NCBI GenBank assembly: GCA_964655195.1
Contig: CAZZLK010000060.1
Span: 1-12,393, forward strand
Length of the DNA stretch: 12,393 nt
Origin: DUMJ01 sp964655195
GTDB taxonomy: Bacteria > DUMJ01
Direction of reading: 5' to 3'
Position 1 is the stretch's first letter; each line of letters starts with the position of its first letter. Positions 1 through 7,268 of the stretch are shown one piece after another. A model generated the notes under the pieces. That model was not told the DNA's origin, made no database searches, and was given only the letters and a program-made list of their open reading frames with translations. The position numbers and the translations under genes are program-made.

Positions 1-726
1 CCTGGAGAACTGAGCAAAGTATTACCTAGGATAGGTGTTGTCACTGAATCTCCTGCTTTCTATCCATATCTTACCGGGGAAGAAAACCTGAGACTATACG
101 GAAGTCTGCTTGGAGTAAAGAATGAGAAGAGGATTAGAGAGGTTCTCGATAAGGTGAACCTTCTAGGTGTTAGGCAGAAGGTTTCAGAATACTCACAGGG
201 AATGAGACAAAGATTAGCTTTAGCTCTGGCTCTTCTGAATGACCCTGAGCTTCTCATACTGGATGAACCAACAAATGGCTTGGACCCTCAGGGTATATAC
301 GAGATAAAGAGTATTATAAAGGAATTAAATAGGGATGGTGTAACTGTATTTTTGTCCAGTCATATCCTCTCAGAGGTTCAGGAGATGGCTACCAGAGTAG
401 GAGTTATACATAGAGGCAAATTGATAGCTGAAGGAGAGGTAGAAGAGCTACTGACTTTTGGAGATAGAGTTACACTTGTAGCAAGTCCAAAAGAGCTGGT
501 TTTAAATATCCTAAAGGATAATCCTATAGTGAAGGACTTTGCCGAAGATGGCGATAAATTCCTTGTACATATAAATAAGGAAGATGTATCTAAGCTCAAT
601 AAAGAGCTGGTAAATGCAGGGATAGACGTCTTTGCCCTTATTCCTGTAAGGTCTACACTGGAGGACTTCTTTATAAGCATAACTGGTGAGAATCATGTTG
701 TGGATAGAGCTTTACAAACTTTTTAA
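1..726 (+). CDS. ABC transporter ATP-binding protein, 5' end cut by window edge
   Basis: ATPase subunit of an ABC-2-type exporter; it would power the permease encoded directly downstream. The reading frame is open from base 1, so the true start and the Walker A loop lie upstream of the window; 241 residues are visible. Numbering from the first visible codon, the signature is degenerate (YSQGM near 64-68 in place of LSGGQ), followed by Walker B LLILDEP (84-90), D-loop NGLDP (92-96) and the switch histidine in LSSHIL (H121). The last ~100 residues form the usual C-terminal extension of drug or bacitracin-type exporter ATPases, ending in a LEDFFISITGE stretch typical of this group. A start at the internal GTG (154) is rejected because homologous ATPase sequence continues upstream of it. 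The family is certain; the exported substrate is unknown. Confidence 0.93.
   Translation, partial: PGELSKVLPRIGVVTESPAFYPYLTGEENLRLYGSLLGVKNEKRIREVLDKVNLLGVRQKVSEYSQGMRQRLALALALLNDPELLILDEPTNGLDPQGIYEIKSIIKELNRDGVTVFLSSHILSEVQEMATRVGVIHRGKLIAEGEVEELLTFGDRVTLVASPKELVLNILKDNPIVKDFAEDGDKFLVHINKEDVSKLNKELVNAGIDVFALIPVRSTLEDFFISITGENHVVDRALQTF
685..690 (+). promoter_or_regulatory. Ribosome-binding site deciding the permease start
   Basis: GGTGAG four bases upstream of ATG 695, located inside the ATPase coding region. It favours ATG 695 over the in-frame GTG 686, which it overlaps. Confidence 0.5.
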
Positions 727-1498
727 GCAAAAACAGGTTTACTATACATTTCTGGGGTCTCTCCTCCTTGTAATCATCCTGATCATAGTTGCTAAGTCTG
801 GAGCCAATCTGGAGATTCAGATCCAGACAGGTTCTACTATAGACCTTCGTCCATTGATAAATGCGTACTTTGTTATGGGTTTTACTCTAACTATAGGGAT
901 GCCTTTTCTTTTGCCCCTCTTTGTCTCTCTAAATACCGCCAACATATTCACCAGAGAATTTGCTGAAGGGACGATAAGAACCTACCTTGTAAGAATAGGT
1001 GGCAGAAGGAGAATCTTTATAGCTAAAGTGATAGTCAATTTTATAATCACCTTTCTATTACTGTTATTTACTGGGATAGTCAGTTTTTCTCTGGGGGCTC
1101 TCTTCTTTGGGACAGAGGTAAAGACATTTATCTCTCCACTCTTGCCAATTCCCATCCCGTTCTCCTGGGAGGATAACTTCTTACCTGCCTATCTTTACAG
1201 CTGTGTATGTCTAGTAACCATTGCCAGTCTTTCTGTTCTCTGGTCCATCACCTCTAATTCTACAGGAGAGACTCTGCTTAAATCTCTTTCTACCGTTATA
1301 CTCCTCAATGTCCTTTCTAACATACAGAGGATAAGACCATACCTTTTCACGTCCTATCTGGATATATGGAGTAAGGCTTGGAATGACCCTATCCCATGGG
1401 CGGAACTGAATAACGGCTCTCTGATACTACTCCTGCATTCTCTGGGGTTTGTTATCCTGGCTTACTTCTTTTTCCTTAGAAAAGATATACTCTGTTAG
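695..1498 (+). CDS. ABC-2 type transporter permease subunit
   Basis: Membrane subunit partnering the preceding ATPase. The protein is 267 residues with about six hydrophobic segments (roughly 17-34, 57-79, 108-138, 165-186, 193-208 and 241-261). The segment after helix 2, around NIFTREFAEGTIRTYLV (83-99), matches the conserved cytoplasmic turn of ABC-2 permeases, where the coupling with the ATPase occurs. I chose ATG 695 because GGTGAG (685-690) sits just upstream; the frame also allows GTG 686, which has no ribosome-binding sequence. The start lies 32 bases inside the ATPase gene, so translation is probably coupled. The gene ends in a 4-base convergent overlap with the phosphoesterase. The substrate cannot be inferred. 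Confidence 0.88.
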   Translation: MLWIELYKLFKQKQVYYTFLGSLLLVIILIIVAKSGANLEIQIQTGSTIDLRPLINAYFVMGFTLTIGMPFLLPLFVSLNTANIFTREFAEGTIRTYLVRIGGRRRIFIAKVIVNFIITFLLLLFTGIVSFSLGALFFGTEVKTFISPLLPIPIPFSWEDNFLPAYLYSCVCLVTIASLSVLWSITSNSTGETLLKSLSTVILLNVLSNIQRIRPYLFTSYLDIWSKAWNDPIPWAELNNGSLILLLHSLGFVILAYFFFLRKDILC

Positions 1499-2166
1499 AC
1501 TTCTAGGATATAATATCCGTAGCAGTCAATAACCCTGGTGTCTCCCAATATTTTTATCCTATTATTCCTTCTGTTGAGATATCCAAGATGTGTATGTCCA
1601 TGGAGGTGGAATTTCGGTTTATACTTCAGGTCGAAGTCTCTAAAGACCTTAAATCCCCTATGGGCAGGATCTTTTGACTCCTCGCACAGACCAGATCTGT
1701 TCTCAGGACATTGTTTCCCCGAGCCAACCGGCGATTTGCACTGATCCTGGGAATCTCCTACACACATAAGAGGTGGCGCATGGGTTACAAGTATATCAAC
1801 CCCACCACTCCTCCATATCTGGGGTATCGTCCTTATGACCTTCCAACGCATCTGCCTCTCCGTATACTGGAGTTCATTTCCTCCATAGTATATAGAACCT
1901 TCAAATCCCAGAATCCTCAATCCATTATACACTATTAATCTTCCCTCTATACTGGTACAGCCTTCTGGAGGTCTCTGTCTGTATATGGTATCATGATTCC
2001 CCCTTACATAGAATAGTGGTCCTTTCAGTACTGTCACAAGAAAAGAGAGAAACTCTGGAGGAAGGTCTCCACAGGAGATGGTAAAATCTATATCTTTCCA
2101 TCTCTCTTCCTCAAAGAAGTCATACAGTATAGGTTCTTGGTGATCACTTACCACAAGTATTTTCAT
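1495..2166 (-). CDS. Metallophosphoesterase family protein with four-cysteine insertion
   Basis: Calcineurin-like dinuclear-metal phosphoesterase of 223 residues. Visible ligands are D8 (SDHQE), GD at 33-34, GNHD at 56-59, THAPP at 128-132 and HGHTH at 189-193. The first motif lacks the usual D-x-H histidine (D8-H9-Q10), as in a group of small bacterial phosphoesterases that begin with SDxxE-like motifs. Between THAPP and AHRGF, where I recall related proteins having about ten residues, this protein has a ~35-residue insertion with cysteines at 135, 143, 153 and 161, spaced x7-x9-x7. The protein is probably cytoplasmic, since no signal peptide is seen. The substrate (phosphodiester or nucleotide) is unknown. 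The 3' end overlaps the permease stop by 4 bases on the opposite strand. The start ATG has only a weak ribosome-binding site. Confidence 0.88.
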   Translation of the reverse strand: MKILVVSDHQEPILYDFFEEERWKDIDFTISCGDLPPEFLSFLVTVLKGPLFYVRGNHDTIYRQRPPEGCTSIEGRLIVYNGLRILGFEGSIYYGGNELQYTERQMRWKVIRTIPQIWRSGGVDILVTHAPPLMCVGDSQDQCKSPVGSGKQCPENRSGLCEESKDPAHRGFKVFRDFDLKYKPKFHLHGHTHLGYLNRRNNRIKILGDTRVIDCYGYYILEV

Positions 2167-2178
2167 CTTTCAATATTA

Positions 2179-2187
2179 ATTTTATCA
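2179..2187 (-). promoter_or_regulatory. Possible extended -10 promoter for the phosphoesterase gene
   Basis: Minus-strand TGATAAAAT (TGn plus TAAAAT) lies 13 bases from the start codon. No good -35 is seen at 16-18 bases. Initiation about 7 bases downstream would give a leader of only ~6 bases, which fits the absence of a strong ribosome-binding site. Tentative. Confidence 0.35.
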
Positions 2188-2194
2188 CGATCCC

Positions 2195-2223
2195 TTTTAA
2201 AAGACTCATTAGAGATTTATAAT
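2195..2223 (+). promoter_or_regulatory. Probable promoter for the 2260-6059 operon
   Basis: A perfect TATAAT (2218-2223) has a weak -35, TTTTAA (2195-2200), at 17 bases. Predicted initiation near 2230 leaves a ~30-base leader containing the strong ribosome-binding site GGAGGGA (2246-2252), seven bases before ATG 2260. It faces away from the phosphoesterase promoter in the same 93-base gap. Confidence 0.5.
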
Positions 2224-2259
2224 AAGATTAGACTAATTTGACCCTGGAGGGAGAGAAAA

Positions 2260-3381
2260 ATGACTAAGAGAGAGATGAACTTGAGAGTGTTTCAGGGATT
2301 GGATATACCTTATCCTCTATTCCAGCCGAGGATAGAATCCTGGTATCACTGGCATAAACAGTTCAATATGATGCCGGAGAGATATAAAGATTACTCTCTT
2401 CTTGATCTCTACGACGAGCTGGATATATCTATGAGATACGTGGCGTATTATACAGGTATTCCCAGTCCTATAGGTTTAAAATATAGCGATAGAGTGAAAA
2501 TTACCGAGAGAGAAAAGGGGAAGGATTGCAGGGTGATTGTTATAGATACACCTTATGGGCAACTGGTAAGAGAGATGAGGTTGACCTCCGATGGAAACTG
2601 GAGGACATCCAAATCTTGCATAAAGACCAGAGAAGACATAAAGAAAGCGGTATGGTTATTTAAAAACATAGAGTTTTGCTTTATAAGAGAGAATTTCGAT
2701 ATGGGAGATAGATTTATCGGAGATAGAGGATACCCTCAATTTTTTCTCCCCAGGAGTCCCTATCAGACCCTCAATGTTGATAGTTCATGGATGACCCTGG
2801 AAGACCTTGTATATGCGCTCAATGATTATCCTGATGAGATGGAAGATCTGATGATGGCTATAGATGAATCATACGATAGACTCTATGAGGAGATAATATC
2901 TTCTAGAGATGTTGTAAGGATAGTTAACTTTGGAGAGAATATAGATGCCTATCTATTCTCCATAAGATATTTTGAAGAGTATCTTATTCCATTCTGGGAA
3001 AAAAGATCGAATCAGCTTAGGAAAGCAGGTATATACACCCATATACATATAGATGGACACTTCAGACCCATACTCAAATATCTGAAAGATTTACCATTTG
3101 ATGGTCTGGAGGCTTTGACCCCTCTACCCCAGGGGGATGTTTCCATAGAGGAGATGAAGGAGCATATTGGCGACAAGATACTGCTCGATGGGATCCCTGC
3201 TATCCTCTTTCTGCCTATGTATCCCAGGGAAGAACTTTATAGGTGCGTGGAGGAGCTGGTAAGACTCTTCCACCCCAGACTTATACTGGGCATATCTGAT
3301 GAGATCCCTGAAGGGGTGGAGGAGGAAGGAATTGAACGGGTGAAATGGGTGTCTGATTACTGTAAATCCTTTAAGAGCTAG
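2260..3381 (+). CDS. Uroporphyrinogen decarboxylase (URO-D) superfamily protein, function unknown
   Basis: A 373-residue protein with the C-terminal layout of the URO-D / cobamide-methyltransferase (MtaA, CmuA) superfamily: a strand ending THIHIDGH (260-267), then LPFDGLEALTPLPQGDVS, then KILLDGIPA and a terminal RLILGISDEIPEG (340-352). It lacks the RQAGRY-type N-terminal motif of true UroD, so haem synthesis is unlikely. The HxC and later Cys zinc ligands of MtaA-type methyltransferases are also absent: the equivalent places read H263-I-D265 and S346-D347. It is therefore a divergent member, perhaps a corrinoid-dependent methyl transfer or decarboxylation enzyme, but that is inference. GGAGGGA precedes the start by seven bases. 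The next gene follows after nine bases, so co-transcription is likely. No neighbouring corrinoid protein is seen. Confidence 0.72.
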   Translation: MTKREMNLRVFQGLDIPYPLFQPRIESWYHWHKQFNMMPERYKDYSLLDLYDELDISMRYVAYYTGIPSPIGLKYSDRVKITEREKGKDCRVIVIDTPYGQLVREMRLTSDGNWRTSKSCIKTREDIKKAVWLFKNIEFCFIRENFDMGDRFIGDRGYPQFFLPRSPYQTLNVDSSWMTLEDLVYALNDYPDEMEDLMMAIDESYDRLYEEIISSRDVVRIVNFGENIDAYLFSIRYFEEYLIPFWEKRSNQLRKAGIYTHIHIDGHFRPILKYLKDLPFDGLEALTPLPQGDVSIEEMKEHIGDKILLDGIPAILFLPMYPREELYRCVEELVRLFHPRLILGISDEIPEGVEEEGIERVKWVSDYCKSFKS

Positions 3382-3390
3382 AGGTAATCG

Positions 3391-4572
3391 ATGGATTATG
3401 ATGTTGTAATAGTTGGAGGAGGACCTATTGGTTGTTTTGTTGGCAGGCTTATAGCGGAAGGTAAAAGGAGAGTACTTATCTTAGAAGAACATAATGAGAT
3501 AGGAGAACCTCCTCACTGTGCCGGACTTGTTTCCCCTGAGGTTTTATCGATAAGTGGGATTGGAGATGAAGTGGTTCTAAATAGAATTAGAGGGGCTAAT
3601 ATATATGGTTATGATGGGACAAGACTCTCATTTCTGGGAGAAAAGACATATGCTCTGGTTATAGACAGGATAATGTTCGATAAGAAGATGGCAATAATGG
3701 CAGAAGATAGTGGGGCAGAGGTACTGAAAGGGGCAAGGGTCACCGCTTTTGAGAGGGACAACAGATATATAGATGTTCTTTTCAGAAAAGACGGGAAGGA
3801 ATACAAAGTTAAGACCCCGTTAGTTATAGGGGCAGATGGCGCCCATTCTCTAGTGGCAAGAGCTTTTAACCTTTCTTTACCAGGAGAGATCATATATGGA
3901 TTTCAGGTTGAAGGAGAATTAGACTGTACCACCCCTGAACAGGTGGATGTTATGTTGGATAGTGAGACATCTCCGGGATGGTTCTCCTGGATCATCCCTA
4001 TGAATAGAAATTATGCCAGGATTGGTTTGGGAATAAATGTAAGGGGAAATCCCAGGGAGTATTTCGATAAGTTGTGTAACAGATGGGAACCTCTTATGTC
4101 TTTCAAGAATTCTGATATAAGGCGGATTATGGGAGGCCTTATACCGATAGGGCTCATAGAGAAGAGTTTTACCGATAATGTTATGCTTGTTGGAGATGCT
4201 GCGGTGCAGCTGAAACCATTGTCTGGTGGAGGATTGTATCTTGGACTTCTGGCAGGAACGGTCTGCAGTAGGGTAGCTCTGGAGGCGCTAGAGAGGAGAG
4301 ATTTTTCTAACAATATGCTGTCCAAATACCAGAGACTCTGGATGAAGTCAGTTGGAAAAGAGATAAAACTGGGACTAAGATTAAGGAAGATCTTTCTGGG
4401 GCTTACAGATACTGAGAAGTCTGAATTATTGAAGTTACTGGATAATCAAAGGGCAAAATCTATAATACTCTCTACGGGGAATATTGACCATCCCTGGAGG
4501 GTTGCTTATAAACTTATGAGCTGTATGAGGGTACCACTTATATCGCGTATGCTGACATTAGCCTTCAGTTAG
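3391..4572 (+). CDS. Geranylgeranyl reductase-like FAD-dependent oxidoreductase
   Basis: Flavoprotein of 393 residues. The N-terminal Rossmann FAD site is VGGGPIG (8-14), followed by the ribose-binding acid around E32-E33. The segment EPPHCAGLVS (39-48) with C43 is the hallmark of the geranylgeranyl reductase family (ChlP and archaeal digeranylgeranyl-glycerophospholipid reductase). The second FAD motif is VMLVGDAA with G268-D269, followed by a glycine-rich SGGGLYLG turn. Members reduce isoprenoid double bonds, but many bacterial copies act on unknown substrates. No membrane segment is evident, though such enzymes often bind membranes peripherally. The gene starts nine bases after the URO-D-like gene, with GAGGT upstream, and ends 11 bases before the NAD(P)HX repair gene. 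The family is secure; the substrate (quinone side chain, lipid or other) is unknown. Confidence 0.82.
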   Translation: MDYDVVIVGGGPIGCFVGRLIAEGKRRVLILEEHNEIGEPPHCAGLVSPEVLSISGIGDEVVLNRIRGANIYGYDGTRLSFLGEKTYALVIDRIMFDKKMAIMAEDSGAEVLKGARVTAFERDNRYIDVLFRKDGKEYKVKTPLVIGADGAHSLVARAFNLSLPGEIIYGFQVEGELDCTTPEQVDVMLDSETSPGWFSWIIPMNRNYARIGLGINVRGNPREYFDKLCNRWEPLMSFKNSDIRRIMGGLIPIGLIEKSFTDNVMLVGDAAVQLKPLSGGGLYLGLLAGTVCSRVALEALERRDFSNNMLSKYQRLWMKSVGKEIKLGLRLRKIFLGLTDTEKSELLKLLDNQRAKSIILSTGNIDHPWRVAYKLMSCMRVPLISRMLTLAFS

Positions 4573-4579
4573 GGGTGAT
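4571..4579 (+). promoter_or_regulatory. Ribosome-binding site deciding the nnr start
   Basis: AGGGGTGAT overlaps the stop of the preceding gene and lies at good spacing for ATG 4584. The in-frame GTG 4575 falls within this element, so it is unlikely to be the start. Confidence 0.55.
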
Positions 4580-4583
4580 CCGT

Positions 4584-6059
4584 ATGATACTTGTGGATTC
4601 AGAGCGTATGAGAATTGCTGAATCAAAAGTTATGGAGGTCTACAGAATAGATGAGGAGTTATTAATGGAGGTTGTAGCTACAAGGGTTACTGACAGGATA
4701 GCAGAATTGATAGGTGATATAAAAGGAAAGATGTTTTTGATCTTTGCAGGAAGAGGTAAGAATGGAGGAGACGCTATAGCAATAGGTAGGCATCTCATCT
4801 TGAAAGGTGCAGAGGTGAAGGTCCTTATAGTAAAGAGAGATGAAGAAGAATTTTCTCCCCTTACACAGATTCAACTTGACAGGTTGAAGGAGCTCTCTCC
4901 TGAGGCTATACTGGAGTCAAAGGACGAATTGCCCAGAGGGGACCTTGTAATAGATGGACTCTTTGGAACAGGATTCAGGGGGGAGTTAAGGGACCCTTAT
5001 GCTTCTACCGTAAGACATATGAATTCTCTGGGATTGCCAATCATTTCCATAGACGTCCCTTCTGGTTTGGATGCAAGTACAGGGAAGATCTCTGGTGAGT
5101 GCGTTAAAGCAAGATATACTTTTACATTAGGGCTGCCTAAGTTGGGTCTATTTGTCTATCCAGGGGCAGAGTATGCAGGGGAGGTACATATAATAAATCT
5201 GGGATTTCCTTTGGGTAGATATATTGAGAGAAACTATGAGCTCATTGACGAAGAATTGATAAGGTCCATTCTTCCTCATAGAAGACCAGACTCGCATAAA
5301 GGGACATACGGAAGAGTAGGTATTATAGGCGGCTCACCAAATTATCCTGGAGCATCTATCCTTGTCACCAAAGGCGCCCTTGCAAGCGGGGCAGGACTTG
5401 TAACTCTTTTTGTCACCCCTGACATCTCTTGTCTGCTTCACTCTTTAGATCCGGAGGTGACTCTCTTTGCCAGAGAAGACTGGAAGGAGCTATTACCAGT
5501 TTTATCCGCCATAGTTGTAGGTCCTGGAATTGGAAGGGTCGATCCGTCATTTATAAGATATATCATTACCTCAAGTACAGTTCCTTTAGTCTTGGATGCG
5601 GATGGACTTAATAACATAGCAGGTTCGGTAGAAATACTTACGTCCGCCAAAGCCCCTATTGTTATAACACCCCATCCCGGAGAGATGGCAAGGCTTATCG
5701 GTAAGGATACAGGCTTTGTCCAGAATAACAGGATAGCTGTAGCTACTGATTTCAGTAGAAAATATCGAGTGATTACAGTCTTGAAAGGAGCCAGAACGAT
5801 CATTTCATCTGAAGAGGGAACAGTCTACATAAATCCAACCGGAAATCCTTCTATGGCTACCGGAGGGATGGGAGATGTATTGAGCGGACTTATAGGAGGG
5901 TTTATAGCCAGAGGATTATCTCCTCTTTCCGCCAGTATCCTGGGGGTTTATCTCCATGGCCTCGCAGGAGATATACTGAGTAAGGAGAAGGAGAGGGTAC
6001 TTGCTCAGGAGGTAGCTGAAGAGATCCCCAGGTTACTGAGATCTATGATGGATCACTAG
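4584..6059 (+). CDS. nnr: Bifunctional NAD(P)H-hydrate epimerase / ADP-dependent NAD(P)H-hydrate dehydratase
   Basis: Repairs damaged NADHX/NADPHX: the N-terminal YjeF domain (about 1-215) epimerises the R and S hydrates, and the C-terminal ribokinase-like domain (about 225-490) dehydrates the S form using ADP. Visible in the first domain are GRGKNGGD (56-63), DGLFGTGFRGE and IDVPSGLDASTG. In the second are SHKGTYGRVGIIGGS, DADGLN (D338, D340), ITPHPGEMARL and GGMGDVLSG with the catalytic aspartate D431. The length of 491 residues is normal for the fusion. The usual MENAG-type helix of the epimerase reads MEVVA here (about 28-32), so epimerase activity deserves caution. ATG 4584 is preferred over GTG 4575 on the basis of the upstream AGGGGTGAT. 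Last gene of the operon; its final 27 bases overlap the convergent thiN gene. Confidence 0.95.
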   Translation: MILVDSERMRIAESKVMEVYRIDEELLMEVVATRVTDRIAELIGDIKGKMFLIFAGRGKNGGDAIAIGRHLILKGAEVKVLIVKRDEEEFSPLTQIQLDRLKELSPEAILESKDELPRGDLVIDGLFGTGFRGELRDPYASTVRHMNSLGLPIISIDVPSGLDASTGKISGECVKARYTFTLGLPKLGLFVYPGAEYAGEVHIINLGFPLGRYIERNYELIDEELIRSILPHRRPDSHKGTYGRVGIIGGSPNYPGASILVTKGALASGAGLVTLFVTPDISCLLHSLDPEVTLFAREDWKELLPVLSAIVVGPGIGRVDPSFIRYIITSSTVPLVLDADGLNNIAGSVEILTSAKAPIVITPHPGEMARLIGKDTGFVQNNRIAVATDFSRKYRVITVLKGARTIISSEEGTVYINPTGNPSMATGGMGDVLSGLIGGFIARGLSPLSASILGVYLHGLAGDILSKEKERVLAQEVAEEIPRLLRSMMDH

Positions 6060-6683
6060 TATTACTCCATCTTCTATCTCTATATAAAATGGAGATCCCT
6101 CTATCTCATTACTCACTGTGAGACTGTCTTCTAGATATATGTGGGCGTTATTCAGTGGATACTTGAGGTTATATGTGGTTACCCCTTTTACCTGATCGGT
6201 TAATGGTATAAGAGAGATTAATTCCCCCGGTTTTCCGTATAGCTCAAGCCTCTCTTTAAATACGTAACCATCAGATTTTGTTCCCAGGGATATCTTTGCA
6301 AGTCTTAACTTACCCTCCCTGACAAATTTTCTTATTACACCAAGAGCAGATAGTGTATGATCTAATCTTGTACCGATTATCCCGTATATTGTTATCTCTC
6401 CTATACCGAGCCTCTCGAGTTCTTCCAGTGCAAGATGAAAGTCTGTCTTATCCTTATCCCGTGGGTACTCCTTAAAGGATACACCGAGTCCTTTGTAGTA
6501 TCTAAGTATTTCCTGATTAACGGAGTCCATATCTCCAATTATTAGATTGGGATTTATCCCTATATCATAGGCATAGTTGGTTCCACCATCTATGCATATG
6601 ACAAATAAGTCCCCCTTTTCTAATTCCTCTATTAAAGACTCCCTGTCCCAGAGTTCTCCGCTTGCAATAAGCAGTCCTTTCAT
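6033..6683 (-). CDS. thiN: Thiamine pyrophosphokinase (thiamine diphosphokinase)
   Basis: Transfers pyrophosphate from ATP to thiamine to make TPP in the cytoplasm. At 216 residues it has normal family length. Diagnostic motifs are IDGGTNYA (31-38), PNLIIGDMDS (45-54) with the Mg-binding aspartates D51 and D53, RDKDKTDFHLAL (75-86) and GTRLDHTL (104-111); the last ~70 residues form the thiamine-binding beta domain. The start codon overlaps the thiT stop as ATGA (4 bases), and no independent ribosome-binding site stands out, so translation is coupled to thiT. Together with ThiT it makes an uptake-and-activation pair for thiamine salvage. It should be controlled by the TPP riboswitch upstream of thiT. 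The 3' end overlaps nnr by 27 bases, so no dedicated terminator fits between them. Confidence 0.95.
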   Translation of the reverse strand: MKGLLIASGELWDRESLIEELEKGDLFVICIDGGTNYAYDIGINPNLIIGDMDSVNQEILRYYKGLGVSFKEYPRDKDKTDFHLALEELERLGIGEITIYGIIGTRLDHTLSALGVIRKFVREGKLRLAKISLGTKSDGYVFKERLELYGKPGELISLIPLTDQVKGVTTYNLKYPLNNAHIYLEDSLTVSNEIEGSPFYIEIEDGVILVIHHRSQ

Positions 6684-7183
6684 CTTTTTGGAAGTCTAGG
6701 TAAAATTATTATGGTTATCAATAAAGCCAGTACTGCATCAGGTAGTATTACAGAGCTGTTATATGAGACTGAATAGCCCCAGGGATTCATCCCTTTAGGG
6801 GCATAAGAAGAGAAGTATACAACTCCAGATACTATGTGGCTCAAGAGTCTACCTGTAGTTCCAACTATTATGCCAATGGCTGGTACGCCCCTTATAAAAC
6901 CAGATATACCCAGAAGTGAAAAAGCCAGTGGATAGTCCAGTATGAACTGTATGGGATGAACAAAGAACGGTTCTATGAGATACACCAGAAGACCAAAAAT
7001 AGCTCCAGTAAGCATTCCTACCTTATACCCTCTTCTAATGGAAAGTACAAATATAGGTACCAGACTCCCGAGAGTAATACGCCCTCCCTGGGGTAGCTGA
7101 TATATTGGAATCATATGAAGTACAATCCCCAGAGCTAGTGTCAACCCTATCTCTGCTATTAATCTGGCATTAAGCTTTCCCAT
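6680..7183 (-). CDS. thiT: Thiamine ECF transporter substrate-binding subunit ThiT
   Basis: Integral membrane S-component of an energy-coupling-factor transporter that binds thiamine with high affinity. The 167 residues are almost wholly hydrophobic with about six helices, close to the ~180 residues usual for ThiT. Family-typical stretches are LPQGGRITLGSLVPI (30-44), HPIQFILDYPLAF (76-88) and a C-terminal NPWGYSVSYNSSVILPDA segment that carries ligand-contacting aromatics in known ThiT. The shared ATPases and T-component (EcfA, EcfA', EcfT) are not in this window, so a group II ECF arrangement is inferred. ATG 7183 is preceded by a strong AAGGAGGAG (7200-7192 on the minus strand) at eight bases. 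Expression is governed by the TPP riboswitch and terminator just upstream, and its stop overlaps the thiN start. Confidence 0.94.
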   Translation of the reverse strand: MGKLNARLIAEIGLTLALGIVLHMIPIYQLPQGGRITLGSLVPIFVLSIRRGYKVGMLTGAIFGLLVYLIEPFFVHPIQFILDYPLAFSLLGISGFIRGVPAIGIIVGTTGRLLSHIVSGVVYFSSYAPKGMNPWGYSVSYNSSVILPDAVLALLITIIILPRLPKR

Positions 7184-7202
7184 ACCTTTATCTCCTCCTT
7201 GT

Positions 7203-7247
7203 AAAAAATAAAAGGCTGTAAGCGAGAGAGCCTACAGCCTTTTATTT
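7203..7247 (-). terminator. Rho-independent attenuator of the thiT-thiN leader
   Basis: A perfect 15-base inverted repeat (arms 7247-7233 and 7220-7206, 12-base loop) is followed on the minus strand by a run of T (7208-7203), immediately before the thiT ribosome-binding site. It lies just after the TPP aptamer, so it is the expression platform: TPP-bound RNA should terminate here and TPP-free RNA should read through. Confidence 0.9.
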
Positions 7248-7268
7248 ACCTATCAGCTATGGCTCCCT
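7225..7268 (-). promoter_or_regulatory. Predicted antiterminator pairing
   Basis: On the minus strand AGGGAGCC (7268-7261), at the 3' edge of the aptamer, can pair with GGCTCTCT (7232-7225) in the attenuator loop: eight pairs, one of them G-T. This would enclose the 5' arm of the terminator and keep it from pairing with the 3' arm. The GCC of this element also forms part of P1 in the ligand-bound fold, giving a plausible switch. Inferred from sequence complementarity only. Confidence 0.5.

Noticed and set aside
378..680. Minus-strand open frame of 100 codons
   Set aside because: It lies antisense to a clear ABC ATPase C-terminal region, has no recognisable motif, and its low-complexity Ser/Thr content is typical of a shadow frame.
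1538..1938. Two overlapping plus-strand open frames inside the phosphoesterase gene
   Set aside because: The opposite strand encodes all metallophosphoesterase motifs; these frames show no family features.
2260..3381. Assignment as hemE (true uroporphyrinogen decarboxylase)
   Set aside because: The N-terminal RQAGRY-type motif and the catalytic aspartate context are missing; only superfamily-level similarity is supported.
5438..5803. Minus-strand open frame of 121 codons within nnr
   Set aside because: It is antisense to the conserved dehydratase domain with no start context or known motif.
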